64,000 nt of DNA from positions 1,054,001-1,118,000 of the forward strand of contig NZ_CP022412.2 of the NCBI RefSeq assembly GCF_002222615.2, read 5' to 3'. A model generated the notes under the pieces. That model was not told the origin of the DNA. It saw nothing but the letters and a program-made list of their open reading frames with translations, and searched no databases. The stretch is from Bacteroides caccae (GTDB lineage: Bacteria; Bacteroidota; Bacteroidia; Bacteroidales; Bacteroidaceae). A program made the position numbers and the translations under genes. Of the stretch, positions 1 to 9,390 are shown piece by piece (position 1 is the first letter of the stretch; each line of letters begins with the position of its first letter).

Positions 1-184
1 CAAACATTTTTATATGGAAATCATCGCTCCGGCAGGAGCTACCTTTAAAACTTATCCGGCAAAGAATACCTATAAGGGTGAATATCCCATTGAAGGTTAC
101 AATATGTTGGAGGCAGAATGTGGATTGGAAGGTGGTAAAGGAAAGGTTGTGGTGCGTATGAGCAGTAAAAGAAATATGAGATAG
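1..184 (+). CDS. 3' end of an unrecognised gene (partial)
   Basis: An open frame enters from the left edge and stops with TAG at 182-184, giving the last 60 or so residues of a protein ending in SSKRNMR. I do not recognise the family. The piece is moderately hydrophilic and has no transmembrane segment. The next gene starts 32 bp downstream on the same strand with no hairpin between, so the two are probably co-transcribed. A glycan-utilisation enzyme would fit the neighbourhood, but that is only context. Confidence 0.6.
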   Translation, partial: KHFYMEIIAPAGATFKTYPAKNTYKGEYPIEGYNMLEAECGLEGGKGKVVVRMSSKRNMR

Positions 185-216
185 CCTACTAAGAATAATT
201 TAATTAATAATTACGT

Positions 217-1761
217 ATGAAAATAACAAATTTTTTAGCATTGGGCATATGCCTCTTGTTTGGTTCATGTACAATGCAGAAATCTACTGTACAAGTCAAC
301 GACAAGGGTACGGAATGGGAGTGGAATAAAGGAACAATTGTAGTGAAAACTCCCGAACGACCTGCCGGACAAGAGAGTGTCATCGGGTTGGCTCTTCCTA
401 AGATGGAAGTAGTTCGTGTGGGATTTGTAGGGTTAGGTATGCGTGGGCCGGGTGCTGTGTCACGTTTCACTTACATTCCTGGCACACAGATTGTAGCACT
501 GTGCGACTATGAAAAGGAGCGTGCTGAGAAGTGTCAAAAGTATCTGAAAGAAGCTTCTTTACCAAAAGCAGCTGTTTACTCGGGTGATAAAGGTTACGAA
601 GAATTGTGTAAACGCGATGATATTGATCTGGTTTATATTGCAACCGACTGGTTGCATCATTTTCCTGTGGCGAAATGCGCATTGGAGAATGGCAAAAACG
701 TAGCGATTGAAGTTCCTTCGGCTATGAACCTGAAAGAATGTTGGGAACTGGTTGATCTTAGTGAGAAGAACCGTAAGCACTGCATGATTTTGGAGAACTG
801 TTGTTATGACTGGTTTGAGATGAATACCTTAAATATGGCACAACATGGAGTGTTTGGTGAGGTAATTCGCGCGCAGGGTGCCTATATTCATAATCTTGCT
901 CCTTTCTGGAAGCATTATTGGAAGAAAGGTGAGGATGACAAATTGGGCTGGCGTTTGGATTATAATATGCGTCATCGTGGCGATGTATATGCTACTCATG
1001 GTCTTGGTCCGGTGGCGCAGGCCCTCAATATTCATCGTGGTGACCGTATGGAGACTTTAGTAGCAATGGACACCAAATCGGTCGTAGGTAAGGACTTGGT
1101 GAAAGAAAATGCCGATTCTGTTTGTAATAGTTTCCGTAATGGTGACCACACTACTACTTTGATTCGTACCGCTAATGGTAAGGTTATCGAAATCCAGCAT
1201 AACGTGATGACTCCGCAACCCTACAACCGCCTTTATCAACTGACGGGTACTAAGGGTTTTGCCAATAAATATCCTATTCAAGGGTACGCCCTTGATGCAG
1301 AGCAGTTGAAGGCTTCCGGCGTTCAGCCTAAGGTGGACGACTTGAATTCACATGGCTTCATGCCGAGAGAGGAGATGGTAGCTTTAGTAGAGAAGTATCA
1401 ACATCCTATCCTGAAAAAGTATGGTGAGATGGCGAAAGAGGTAGGCGGCCATGGTGGTATGGATTTCATTATGGACAGCCGTTTGGTTTACTGCTTGCAG
1501 AATGGTCTTCCGTTGGATATGGACGTTTATGATTTGGCAGAATGGTGCTGCTTGGCAGAGTTGGGTGAACTCTCTATGGACAATGGTTGTGCTGCTGTTA
1601 CGTTTCCCGATTTTACCCGTGGTGAATGGAATAAGGTGAAAGGATATAGACACGCTTATGCTGCTCCTGCTGACGAGGAAGCAGCGATGGAAAAAGCGAA
1701 GGCTTTCACTAGCAAATTGAAAGAACAAGGCGCCAAAGAATGGGCAGCAACCGAAGAATAA
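217..1761 (+). CDS. GH109 family alpha-N-acetylgalactosaminidase, lipoprotein
   Basis: A 514-residue member of the Gfo/Idh/MocA-like glycosidase family GH109. Known members remove terminal alpha-GalNAc by an NAD-dependent oxidation-elimination mechanism, acting on blood-group A and mucin-type glycans. The protein starts with a lipoprotein signal ending in FGSC (Cys18). After a linker, the Rossmann motif VGFVGLGMRG lies near residues 68-77, followed by ATDWLHHF and EVPSAM segments typical of the family. The length fits family members carrying a lipoprotein leader. It is probably the last gene of an operon entering from the left, since a strong terminator follows. The substrate is inferred from the family. 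Confidence 0.88.
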   Translation: MKITNFLALGICLLFGSCTMQKSTVQVNDKGTEWEWNKGTIVVKTPERPAGQESVIGLALPKMEVVRVGFVGLGMRGPGAVSRFTYIPGTQIVALCDYEKERAEKCQKYLKEASLPKAAVYSGDKGYEELCKRDDIDLVYIATDWLHHFPVAKCALENGKNVAIEVPSAMNLKECWELVDLSEKNRKHCMILENCCYDWFEMNTLNMAQHGVFGEVIRAQGAYIHNLAPFWKHYWKKGEDDKLGWRLDYNMRHRGDVYATHGLGPVAQALNIHRGDRMETLVAMDTKSVVGKDLVKENADSVCNSFRNGDHTTTLIRTANGKVIEIQHNVMTPQPYNRLYQLTGTKGFANKYPIQGYALDAEQLKASGVQPKVDDLNSHGFMPREEMVALVEKYQHPILKKYGEMAKEVGGHGGMDFIMDSRLVYCLQNGLPLDMDVYDLAEWCCLAELGELSMDNGCAAVTFPDFTRGEWNKVKGYRHAYAAPADEEAAMEKAKAFTSKLKEQGAKEWAATEE

Positions 1762-1810
1762 AATAAAATTTAAAAAACATGTAATCAATAGGCTCAGGGT
1801 ATCAAAGAGT

Positions 1811-1850
1811 GAATCCCGTTCAGCAACAATAGCAGAACGGGATTTTTCAC
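1811..1850 (+). terminator. Intrinsic terminator after the GH109 gene
   Basis: Perfect 10-bp arms (1812-1821 AATCCCGTTC and 1835-1844 GAACGGGATT) enclose a 13-nt loop and run into a T tract on the + strand. The last codon region of the convergent HTCS gene (stop 1847-1849) overlaps the tail, so the two genes share this boundary. Confidence 0.85.
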
Positions 1851-4800
1851 TTTCCTCTGTACTCTTGTGGTGACTGATTGAAACAGGCTTTGAAGCAATG
1901 CCGGAAGTAACGTAGAGAACTGAATCCTGCCTGATAGGCTATTTCCGTGATTTGTAGCTCGGGATGATTTCTCAACAGTTCTGCTGCGTATTTCAGGCGG
2001 GCATTCATAATGAACTCGTTAGGAGACATACAGCTCAAGGCTTTCAGTTTATTGTAGAATGCGCTACGGCTTAAAGCCATTTCCTTGGCTAGGGCACCGA
2101 CGTCGAATTCTGAGTCTGAGAGATGGGCTTTGACCGTTTCCTCTAACTGTTCCAGAAACTTGGCATCAATAGGGTTAAGTGCTAGTGCTTGTATCTCAAT
2201 TTCAGCAGGAGATTCACTAGTTGTCATTTCCTGGCTGAATTTCTGTTTTAGCAGTTTTCGGTTACGCAGTATATTGGCAATGCGAGCTTGCAGCATTTTG
2301 TTGTTGAAAGGTTTCCCAATGTATTCATCGGCACCGCATTGCAGTCCTTCCAACTTTTTGTCGTTCGAAGTGAGGGCTGTGAGCAGTACTACGGGGGTGT
2401 GGCAGAGGTCGAAGTCGGTTTTTATCTTGGAACACATCTCAATACCGTTCATTTCCGGCATCATGACATCGCTTAGTATAAGGTCGGGACGTTCTTCCAT
2501 TGCTTTTTGTAGTCCGTCCTTGCCGTTCATCGCAATAACTATCCGGTAGAGTGGCGAGAGTAGATCGGTAAGCAGTTGGAGCAGTTCTTCGTTATCCTCT
2601 ACAATGAGTACGCAGTCCTTGTCCGTCCTTTCAATGAAAATAGGTTCCGGTGTTTCTGCGCATTCTTCTGTTTCTGTCGTTTCTGTGAATGGTGCGAGTA
2701 TTGTTGCAGATTCCGCTTTTGTTGCCTCTATGAAGGTGACATCGTTGTCATCTTTAAAGAGATTTTCTTTGGGTAGTATTACTGTGAAGATACTTCCATA
2801 ATCTATTGCACTTTGCACTTCGATTTGACCGTGGTGTAGTTCTACAATACCTTTTGAAAGAGCCAAGCCGATACCGCTACCGGGTGAAGAAAAGTTTTCG
2901 TCCGCCTGGTAGAAGCGGTCGAAGATGAACGGTAGGGCCTTTGGGGGAATACCTTTGCCGGAGTCTATCACCTTAATATAAATAGAATCTCCTTTATCGG
3001 TGATTGACAATTCTATCTTTCCTTTTTCGGGCGTATGTTTAAAGGCATTGGAAAGTAGATTGGTGAAGACTTTCCTCAATTGTCGTCCATCGAACCAGCA
3101 CAACAAGTTTTCTGCTTCTGTATGGAATATGAACTGTATATTCTGTAAGTTCGCTTGGTCTGTGAAATCTTGATGAATTTGTCTCAAGTAGGGGATGAGG
3201 TCCATTTGGCAAACGTTTAGATGCAGTTTCCCACGTTCCATCTTCCGGAAATCCAGTAGCTCTGAGATCAGCTCTTTGAACTGGAATGTGTTTCTGTAGA
3301 TTTTTGTCAGGCGACTGCGCAGAAAAGGAGAGAGGCTATTGACTTGTAACAGTGCTTCAATTTGTGCGATAATGAGTGTTAGCGGTGTACGAAACTCGTG
3401 AGAGATATTGGCAAAGAACTGCAACTTGGCTTGTATCAGTTCTTCATTCTTCTCTTTTTCCAGTTTTTCTTGTGCCAGTGAGGCGCGGAGTTGCATCTTG
3501 GAACGTGCTTCACTGAAAATATTCCAGCCAATGACAGTGATTGTGCAGAGATAAAGAATCCACATCCACCAGGTGTTCCACCAGGGATGATGAATAAGGA
3601 TGGGGAGTTCGATAGCATGTATTTCGTCGAGTAGACTCTGTTGTTGTTCACGTATTACCAGTTTGTACTTTCCGGGGGGGATATTGGTGAATACCACAGT
3701 ATTACCGTTGGTTTTGCTCCACTCTTTGCTGAATCCTTCCAACTTGTATTCATATATTTTTCTGTCAGTATTATTAACGTAATTGTTCGAAGAAAAACTG
3801 ATGGAGAAGTTATTCTCTTTGTGGTTCAATTCTATTTGCCGGACAAAGGGTAAAGCACTTTTCAGAATACCATCGTCCGTTCCGACGGAGATAACCCGAT
3901 TGTTTACTACTAAAGAAGAAAAATAAAGGTTGTAATTGGGGGCTATTTTCTGCAACGAGGAGTTCATGAACGAACTCATGCCTTCTATACCACCTACAAA
4001 GGTTTCCCCGTTACGGCAAATCAGAAGTCCGCAACCTTCGTTGATAGCAGAGAGGTGCAAACTCTCCACATCAATTATCTGCTTCTCCTTGGTCTGTGGA
4101 TGATAAATGAGAAGACCATGGTCGTTACTGATTGCCAGATAACCTTTGGTGGTGATATCCATATTGTAGCAATAGTCGGCATCAATATCTGTGCAAGCTG
4201 TAAATTGCTCTTTTTTTCCGTCGAACCGATAGATGCCGCTTCCGGAGGTACCGAAATAAAGGGTACCATCGTGACTTTCCGCCATGCTCTGTACATAATA
4301 GTTTCCCAATCCTTTTTCACCGTATTGATAGATATATTTTTCTTGCGGATTGTTCATGTTGATACGTACAATTCTCCTCCAATGGGTTATCCAAAGGTAG
4401 TTTTGAGAATCTATCAGAAAATTGCTTCCTTCTGTATTTGCTTCCGGAGTTTGAGGGAATAGTTTTTGAAAGTTCCCTTTGCCTTCTTTGACAAACATCC
4501 CTTCTCCCGTAAGGAGATAGATTTTCTCATCTCTGAACGTTACCTTTATCCAGGTATTTCCAAATGCTTTGGAGTGGAAGACAACTTTCTTGCTTGGAAT
4601 GTCGAAGCACAAGCCGCCCTGTTTGTGAGTACCTATGTAGAGTTGGTCGTTTGCGGCATCGTAGGTAATGCATTTCAGGTTGTAGAAAGGTCCGTGGGCT
4701 GATTTTGCGTCCATTAGGTAGTGAGTGAAACGTCCGGTTTCCCGTTCCAGACAGTTCAGACCACCTCCTTCGGTACAAATCCATACGTCTCCACGCTTGT

Positions 4801-5821
4801 CTTCCACCATGTTTCCGACAAAAGGAAAGCTTAATCCGTTTTCGTTGCCGATACTTTCGGTATAGTGGTGAAAGATATCCACTTCGGGGTTGAAGTAGTT
4901 GACACCACCATAGTAGGTACCCACCCAGATAGTACCTTGCCGGTCTTTGTGAAGTGAAAAAATAGAAGAGTGGCATAGACTTCCGGGTTTGCTTCCTCTT
5001 TGATAGTAAGAAATATGCCCTAAGGTATCTATCTTGTTCAGTCCGTTGAAGGTACCCAGCCAAATACTTCCCTCGTTGTCTTCCACAAAGCAACGCACAT
5101 CATTGCTGGAGATACCGAATTCCTTTTGGATGGTAAATTGCTGGCTGATTCCGTTCTCTATCTTGTACATGCCGTTGCGGAAAGTGGCCACCCACATCGT
5201 TCCACGGCTGTCCCGGTATAATGAAAGCACGTTGATATTTGGAATCACGCAGATGGGGGATGAAGGATTATGGATGTTATCGGTTCTGTAAAGTCCGTTT
5301 CGGGTACCCAGCCAGAGACTGTTATTGGCATCTACATAAAGGCGGATGATTGTTTTATGGAAAGGGGCTTGGTAGACGAATCTGAATGTTTCTTGTTCCC
5401 GGTCCCATTGGAAGACACTATCATTAACAGCTGTCCATATTGTATGGTTGTGTGCGAATAGAGTTTGTGTGCGTAGTGGTAGAGATAAAAAACGATCTTT
5501 ATGTAGATCATAACGGATCAGTTTCCCGTCGGAAGTAAAGAATAGATTACCTTGTTTGTCACTTACTATGTGTGATATTTCATTACCGCCAAAATAATCT
5601 TTATTGTCCGGAGAAGGTTTATAGGTTTTCATTTGGTTCCCATCGTAGCAGTTCAAGCCTTCGAGTGTACCAAACCACATTCTGTCCAGTTCGTCCTGGC
5701 AGATAGAAAGTACAGATATTTGTGACAGACCATCTGATTTGCCTAAATGCTTAAAATAGATATTTCCGTGAATGGCAACAGATATGATAAGAAATAGGCA
5801 TAGTAACGATTTCCTTTTCAT
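1847..5821 (-). CDS. Hybrid two-component system regulator (HTCS)
   Basis: About 1324 residues in the typical one-protein HTCS layout. A signal peptide precedes a periplasmic two-propeller sensor of Reg_prop repeats (WFGTLEGLNCYDG, WLGTRNGLYR, WLGTFNGLNKID). Then come a Y_Y_Y domain, a membrane helix (WWMWILYLCTITVIGW), HisKA with ISHEFRTP (His near 808), HATPase (NLLSNAFKHT, GSGIGLAL), a receiver (Asp near 1118 in LSDVMMPEM) and a C-terminal AraC-type helix-turn-helix. Such proteins sense oligosaccharides and activate polysaccharide loci. The start at 5821 is chosen because it begins the signal peptide and because the upstream ATG at 5860 would lie at the predicted transcription start. Its target is not shown; the GH109 locus to the left is likely. 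Confidence 0.95.
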   Translation of the reverse strand: MKRKSLLCLFLIISVAIHGNIYFKHLGKSDGLSQISVLSICQDELDRMWFGTLEGLNCYDGNQMKTYKPSPDNKDYFGGNEISHIVSDKQGNLFFTSDGKLIRYDLHKDRFLSLPLRTQTLFAHNHTIWTAVNDSVFQWDREQETFRFVYQAPFHKTIIRLYVDANNSLWLGTRNGLYRTDNIHNPSSPICVIPNINVLSLYRDSRGTMWVATFRNGMYKIENGISQQFTIQKEFGISSNDVRCFVEDNEGSIWLGTFNGLNKIDTLGHISYYQRGSKPGSLCHSSIFSLHKDRQGTIWVGTYYGGVNYFNPEVDIFHHYTESIGNENGLSFPFVGNMVEDKRGDVWICTEGGGLNCLERETGRFTHYLMDAKSAHGPFYNLKCITYDAANDQLYIGTHKQGGLCFDIPSKKVVFHSKAFGNTWIKVTFRDEKIYLLTGEGMFVKEGKGNFQKLFPQTPEANTEGSNFLIDSQNYLWITHWRRIVRINMNNPQEKYIYQYGEKGLGNYYVQSMAESHDGTLYFGTSGSGIYRFDGKKEQFTACTDIDADYCYNMDITTKGYLAISNDHGLLIYHPQTKEKQIIDVESLHLSAINEGCGLLICRNGETFVGGIEGMSSFMNSSLQKIAPNYNLYFSSLVVNNRVISVGTDDGILKSALPFVRQIELNHKENNFSISFSSNNYVNNTDRKIYEYKLEGFSKEWSKTNGNTVVFTNIPPGKYKLVIREQQQSLLDEIHAIELPILIHHPWWNTWWMWILYLCTITVIGWNIFSEARSKMQLRASLAQEKLEKEKNEELIQAKLQFFANISHEFRTPLTLIIAQIEALLQVNSLSPFLRSRLTKIYRNTFQFKELISELLDFRKMERGKLHLNVCQMDLIPYLRQIHQDFTDQANLQNIQFIFHTEAENLLCWFDGRQLRKVFTNLLSNAFKHTPEKGKIELSITDKGDSIYIKVIDSGKGIPPKALPFIFDRFYQADENFSSPGSGIGLALSKGIVELHHGQIEVQSAIDYGSIFTVILPKENLFKDDNDVTFIEATKAESATILAPFTETTETEECAETPEPIFIERTDKDCVLIVEDNEELLQLLTDLLSPLYRIVIAMNGKDGLQKAMEERPDLILSDVMMPEMNGIEMCSKIKTDFDLCHTPVVLLTALTSNDKKLEGLQCGADEYIGKPFNNKMLQARIANILRNRKLLKQKFSQEMTTSESPAEIEIQALALNPIDAKFLEQLEETVKAHLSDSEFDVGALAKEMALSRSAFYNKLKALSCMSPNEFIMNARLKYAAELLRNHPELQITEIAYQAGFSSLRYFRHCFKACFNQSPQEYRGK

Positions 5822-5861
5822 AGCGGGGATTTTGAGATTAAGCGTGTTTATGATTACCATA

Positions 5862-5869
5862 CAAAAGTA
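5862..5869 (-). promoter_or_regulatory. Candidate -7 box of the HTCS gene
   Basis: On the minus strand this reads TACTTTTG, a match to the Bacteroides TAnnTTTG element, 40 nt upstream of the chosen start. No clear -33 TTTG is seen. Confidence 0.5.
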
Positions 5870-6001
5870 AAGCTTTTAGCCGAGAATGAGATGTTAAAAA
5901 TGAGCTTTTTAATAGAGAGGACATAAATGTATCATGGAAGGGACGATTTCTCCTCTTATGGAGTTAAGGGCATTCTGTCTGCTCACAGTGAAAATATTGT
6001 C

Positions 6002-6148
6002 AAGTATTAATACTTTAGCTGTCAGGTGCTAACGCCTCTTTTTCAGAGTATTAATACCTGAGTTGTTGGGCATATATACCCAAGGCGCTGGATCTATATA
6101 TCCACCACACTGGATCTATATGTCCAATAAACGTTGTGAGACAGCGTT
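6002..6148. repeat. Array A: six palindromes in an exact 22-bp register
   Basis: This array fills much of the 405-bp gap between the HTCS and the WbqC-like gene. Fourteen-base palindromes start at 6002, 6024, 6046, 6068, 6090 and 6112, so centres fall at 6008.5 plus multiples of 22. They are AAGTATTAATACTT (perfect), AGGTGCTAACGCCT, GAGTATTAATACCT, GGGCATATATACCC (arms extend to TTGGG/CCCAA), GGATCTATATATCC and GGATCTATATGTCC. Spacers are 8 nt and unrelated. A seventh imperfect palindrome (6130-6148, AACG...CGTT) sits one or two bases off register. The array begins 78 nt after the WbqC stop in the direction of transcription. The rest of the gap holds the HTCS promoter and nothing else I recognise. 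Confidence 0.85.
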
Positions 6149-6226
6149 ATACGATGTGGAGGAGGCGAAGGATGATTTCTCTTCTATATTTTGTGTTTTG
6201 TTTTACAGTGGCTGGACAGAATATGA

Positions 6227-6865
6227 TTAATGTTTGCTTAGTATTAGCAAACTTTCCGGTCCCATATTGAACAGCAAGTCTATAATACTCAAGTTAGGCA
6301 GGAACCCCAGTTTGGACTCGAAAACCTGGTAATAAGGCTGCGGAACGAACGCTGTATCGGCCGTCCGGAAGTCCTTTTTGGGATGAATGATTTCACGAAA
6401 GTCGGCTTCGTCGGCGGTGAACTCCATTTTATATTCGGCGGTACGTTCTATAACCGGATGAATATCTATCAGTTCGCAGACCAGTCGGCAGAGTTCTTCG
6501 TTGAAATCGAACAGAAACTCGTATTTCTTTTCGTAGAAGGGACGGAAATCGTCTTTGTAGTATTCGAAGAAAGGAGTATTGTTGTAGGCCGACTCAATAG
6601 CGTTCCAATGCAGGTGTCTCCAGTTGCCGTGGTCGGAAATCCGGATATCTTTCATTGGGCATTTCGGTGTATCGGGCTTTACGGTGGGGATAGAGAGAGC
6701 CAGTTCGCCGTCCGGTCCGGTAATTGTGCATCGGTTACGGTAGGTTTGTTTCATATAGTGGTCGTGCTGTTCTATAAAAATCTTGTCGTATGCCAATAGT
6801 TTGGTGTAGTACTCGACAGGAGCGAGGTAGGCTGAAGATAAATAAGCTGTTTTCATTTCTTTCAT
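6227..6865 (-). CDS. WbqC-like family protein
   Basis: A protein of about 212 residues resembling the WbqC-like family, which is found in O-antigen and other glycan biosynthesis clusters and has no settled biochemical function. The N-terminus (TAYLSSAYLAPVEYYTKL), the segment IRISDHGNWRHLHWNAIESAYNNTP and the region FYEKKYEFLFDFN are characteristic. No signal peptide or membrane segment is visible, so it should be cytoplasmic. Two ATGs, three codons apart, both serve as possible starts (6865 and 6856); the second gives the usual family N-terminus. It follows the two signal-peptidase genes on the same strand after a 61-bp gap and is probably the last gene of that group. Confidence 0.8.
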   Translation of the reverse strand: MKEMKTAYLSSAYLAPVEYYTKLLAYDKIFIEQHDHYMKQTYRNRCTITGPDGELALSIPTVKPDTPKCPMKDIRISDHGNWRHLHWNAIESAYNNTPFFEYYKDDFRPFYEKKYEFLFDFNEELCRLVCELIDIHPVIERTAEYKMEFTADEADFREIIHPKKDFRTADTAFVPQPYYQVFESKLGFLPNLSIIDLLFNMGPESLLILSKH

Positions 6866-6926
6866 TTTATACGTTTTGAGAGTCGTTTATGTTACTGTTC
6901 GGGGGATTGTCGTGCTGCCCGGAAGA

Positions 6927-7865
6927 TCATTTCACCGTCCGGAAAAAACGATTCCAACGGTAGCCGTCAAACACTCCGGTGTCTTTTTCTTTGGAGAACC
7001 AGACAAGAGAGGCTTTGCCGATCAGATGGTCTTGCGGAACGAATCCGAACAAGCGCGAATCAGTCAGGTTAATGGTGTTGTTGGCTCCCACCCAATAATA
7101 ATCTTTGGTGAAATAACAGTGTTGTGTTGGTTTGCCGTCCACATAAAGAGTGTCATTCTTGATTTCCGCCTGTTTACCTTCATGCATCACGAGGGTGTTT
7201 CGCAGTAGTGTAATATTCCAAGGATGTACCCGGATGAACTTCCCTTTACCGGGGACGATAAGCGGTCGCAGCTCGGTGTCTTTCTTCCCCGCCAAAGGCT
7301 GAATCCAGTTATTCCCGTTTATGGCTTGTTCCAACAGGTAATATTCATAACGGCTGAAACTGCGTACATGGGTACTGTCACTGCTACCCATTAAACCGTC
7401 ATCGTCAATGGAAAGAGTGTGCATGAGTGAAGTTATCAGATTCTCTTTGTCTACCGGATAAGCATAGAGCCGCTTCTTGTCCGGATTGAATTGTACCTCG
7501 GGAGAAATCACAGAAAAAAGGGAATCGATAAATAGAGTATCACCCGGAACACCGATACAACGGCCGATGTAGATCTCGCGGCGGTCGATAACCGGTTGCC
7601 GGATGCCGGCAGGATTGTTAAACACAACAATATCTTGTTCCCGTACCGGACGCTCGCGCCAACGGTGATAGGAGAATATCGACATGAAAGGAATCCGCAG
7701 GCCGTAACTCCATTTATTCACCAGAATACGTTCGCCTTGGAAAATAGAGTTTTCCATGCCGGTGGAAGGGATAAAACAAGACGTAAAAGCAAATCCCCGG
7801 AGCAGAAGCACAATGACTATTGCTCCGGCAAATACTAGTATCCATTTGAATTTACGAATGTTCAC
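6927..7865 (-). CDS. Signal peptidase I paralogue lacking the Ser-Lys dyad
   Basis: A 312-residue S26-family protein with one N-terminal membrane anchor (about residues 8-27). The boxes of signal peptidase I are easy to follow, but both catalytic positions are changed. The Ser box reads IPSTGM where the neighbour has IPSSSL, putting Gly36 in place of the nucleophile. The Lys box reads YIGRCIGVPGD where the neighbour has YVKRCVGLPGD, putting Gly101 in place of the general base. The later GDN box is GANNTINLTDSR. The frame is intact and 16 bp behind the active lepB, so it does not look like decay. A chaperone or substrate-presenting role is an inference. Confidence 0.9.
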   Translation of the reverse strand: MNIRKFKWILVFAGAIVIVLLLRGFAFTSCFIPSTGMENSIFQGERILVNKWSYGLRIPFMSIFSYHRWRERPVREQDIVVFNNPAGIRQPVIDRREIYIGRCIGVPGDTLFIDSLFSVISPEVQFNPDKKRLYAYPVDKENLITSLMHTLSIDDDGLMGSSDSTHVRSFSRYEYYLLEQAINGNNWIQPLAGKKDTELRPLIVPGKGKFIRVHPWNITLLRNTLVMHEGKQAEIKNDTLYVDGKPTQHCYFTKDYYWVGANNTINLTDSRLFGFVPQDHLIGKASLVWFSKEKDTGVFDGYRWNRFFRTVK

Positions 7866-7881
7866 TTAATAGCTTCCTTTT

Positions 7882-9366
7882 TTAATCCACCCACTTAAAG
7901 AGGCGGTTCCAACGGATTTTTCCGTCAAACCAGCCACGGTCTTTATCGAGCGACAGCCATACAACGATCGGTTTGCCCACAACGTGGTCTTCGGGTACAA
8001 AGCCCCAATAACGGGAGTCGGCAGAATTATGACGATTGTCACCCATCATCCAGTAGTAATCCATTTTGAAGGTATATTCATTGGTCTTTTCACCGTTGAT
8101 ATAGATACCGTCCGACTTCACTTCCAGCTTGTTGCCTTCGTATGCCACGATGCAACGTTCGTAGATAGGCAGGTTGTCCGGAGTCAGCGTAATGGTAGCT
8201 CCCTTGGCCGGAATCCAGATTGGCCCGTAGTTGTTGCGGTCCCACTTGGTGTAAAGATTCAGCGGATACATTTGTCCGGCATAGGCTTCCGGTTCCATGA
8301 TTATTTTGCTGATTAGCTTCTTGTTGCCCAGAAGAGTGTCATACATCTTTTTAGTCAGCGGGAGATGATATACAGGATTCAGTTTTCCTTGCGCATTCCG
8401 GCTGTCGAGTCCCATTTCCAATAGTCCGATTTCATAACCGGAGTCTTCCATTAGTGTCCTGTCAGCATTGCTGATTCCCAGTTCGCGGAACATTTCTTCC
8501 GGGATATATGGACCGGTTGTTTGCACGAAATAGTTGAATTGCAGATTCTCCGGATTCTGGATTGCCTTGCCGTCAATCATGACTTGTCCGTCTACGATCT
8601 GGAGCGTGTCACCCGGCAGTCCTACACAGCGTTTTACATAATTCTCGCGGCGGTCTACCGGACGCCAGAGCACTTCTCCGTAGGTTCGCGGGTTATTTAG
8701 GATCTGTTTGCGTCCTGCGGCGTAATATAAGTCATACACGGCACGCTGTTGTTCGCGTGTCAGGCTATCCATATCTATCTGTTTGGAATATATGCGTTGG
8801 CCTTCGCCGTATGCCAATGTATAAAAGTCTGTCGTCTGTTGGTAATTGACGGCTACCGTATCTCCTGCAGGGAAGTTGAACACTACGATGTCATTCAATT
8901 TCACATTGCCGAATCCCGGCACTCTTTTATATTTCCATTGTGGCCATTCGATATATGATTTAGTACCTACAATTGGTAATGTATGTTGCGCCAGCGGCAT
9001 AGAAAGCGGTGTGTTCGGCACGCGGGGACCGTAACTCATTTTGCTGACATATAGAAAGTCGCCTACCAGCAATGATTTCTCTAGAGAAGAAGAAGGAATC
9101 TGGTAGTTTTGGAAGATATAGATATTGACAAAGTAAACGGCTACCAATGCAAAGATAATAGCATCTACCCAGCTCATGACACTCCGAACTGCCGGATTCT
9201 TTGACCTTTTCCAGAACGACCAGGGTATTTTCTTTGTGATATAGATATCGAAAATGAAAGGTATGACGATTAATCCCCACCAGCTTCGCACCCAGATGAG
9301 GAAAACAAGATAGAGAAGAATAGCAATAGCACATTTAATCCATTGTGCACGTGTGGCTTGTCTCAT
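7882..9366 (-). CDS. lepB: Signal peptidase I
   Basis: A 494-residue inner-membrane protease that removes signal peptides from exported proteins. It has N-terminal hydrophobic segments (about 11-45) and another at 68-88 just before the catalytic region. The nucleophile is Ser94 in IPSSSL, and the general base is Lys245 in YVKRCVGLPGD. The C-terminal box GDNRHNSADSRYWGFVPEDH is intact. It is longer than the E. coli enzyme because of an insertion of about 100 residues between the Lys box and the last box, a size seen in Bacteroidetes. It lies between dapB (24 bp upstream) and a catalytically altered paralogue (16 bp downstream), and is probably transcribed with both. Confidence 0.95.
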   Translation of the reverse strand: MRQATRAQWIKCAIAILLYLVFLIWVRSWWGLIVIPFIFDIYITKKIPWSFWKRSKNPAVRSVMSWVDAIIFALVAVYFVNIYIFQNYQIPSSSLEKSLLVGDFLYVSKMSYGPRVPNTPLSMPLAQHTLPIVGTKSYIEWPQWKYKRVPGFGNVKLNDIVVFNFPAGDTVAVNYQQTTDFYTLAYGEGQRIYSKQIDMDSLTREQQRAVYDLYYAAGRKQILNNPRTYGEVLWRPVDRRENYVKRCVGLPGDTLQIVDGQVMIDGKAIQNPENLQFNYFVQTTGPYIPEEMFRELGISNADRTLMEDSGYEIGLLEMGLDSRNAQGKLNPVYHLPLTKKMYDTLLGNKKLISKIIMEPEAYAGQMYPLNLYTKWDRNNYGPIWIPAKGATITLTPDNLPIYERCIVAYEGNKLEVKSDGIYINGEKTNEYTFKMDYYWMMGDNRHNSADSRYWGFVPEDHVVGKPIVVWLSLDKDRGWFDGKIRWNRLFKWVD

Positions 9367-9390
9367 AGTGGTATATTTATATTAGAACCT

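Noticed and set aside
4527..5093. 188-codon frame in another frame of the first HTCS gene
   Set aside because: Rich in Arg and without family features; the HTCS propeller repeats are unambiguous in the other frame.
6927..7865. Reading the second signal-peptidase gene as a decayed pseudogene
   Set aside because: The frame is full length, all structural boxes are kept, and only the catalytic positions differ, which is not the pattern of random decay.
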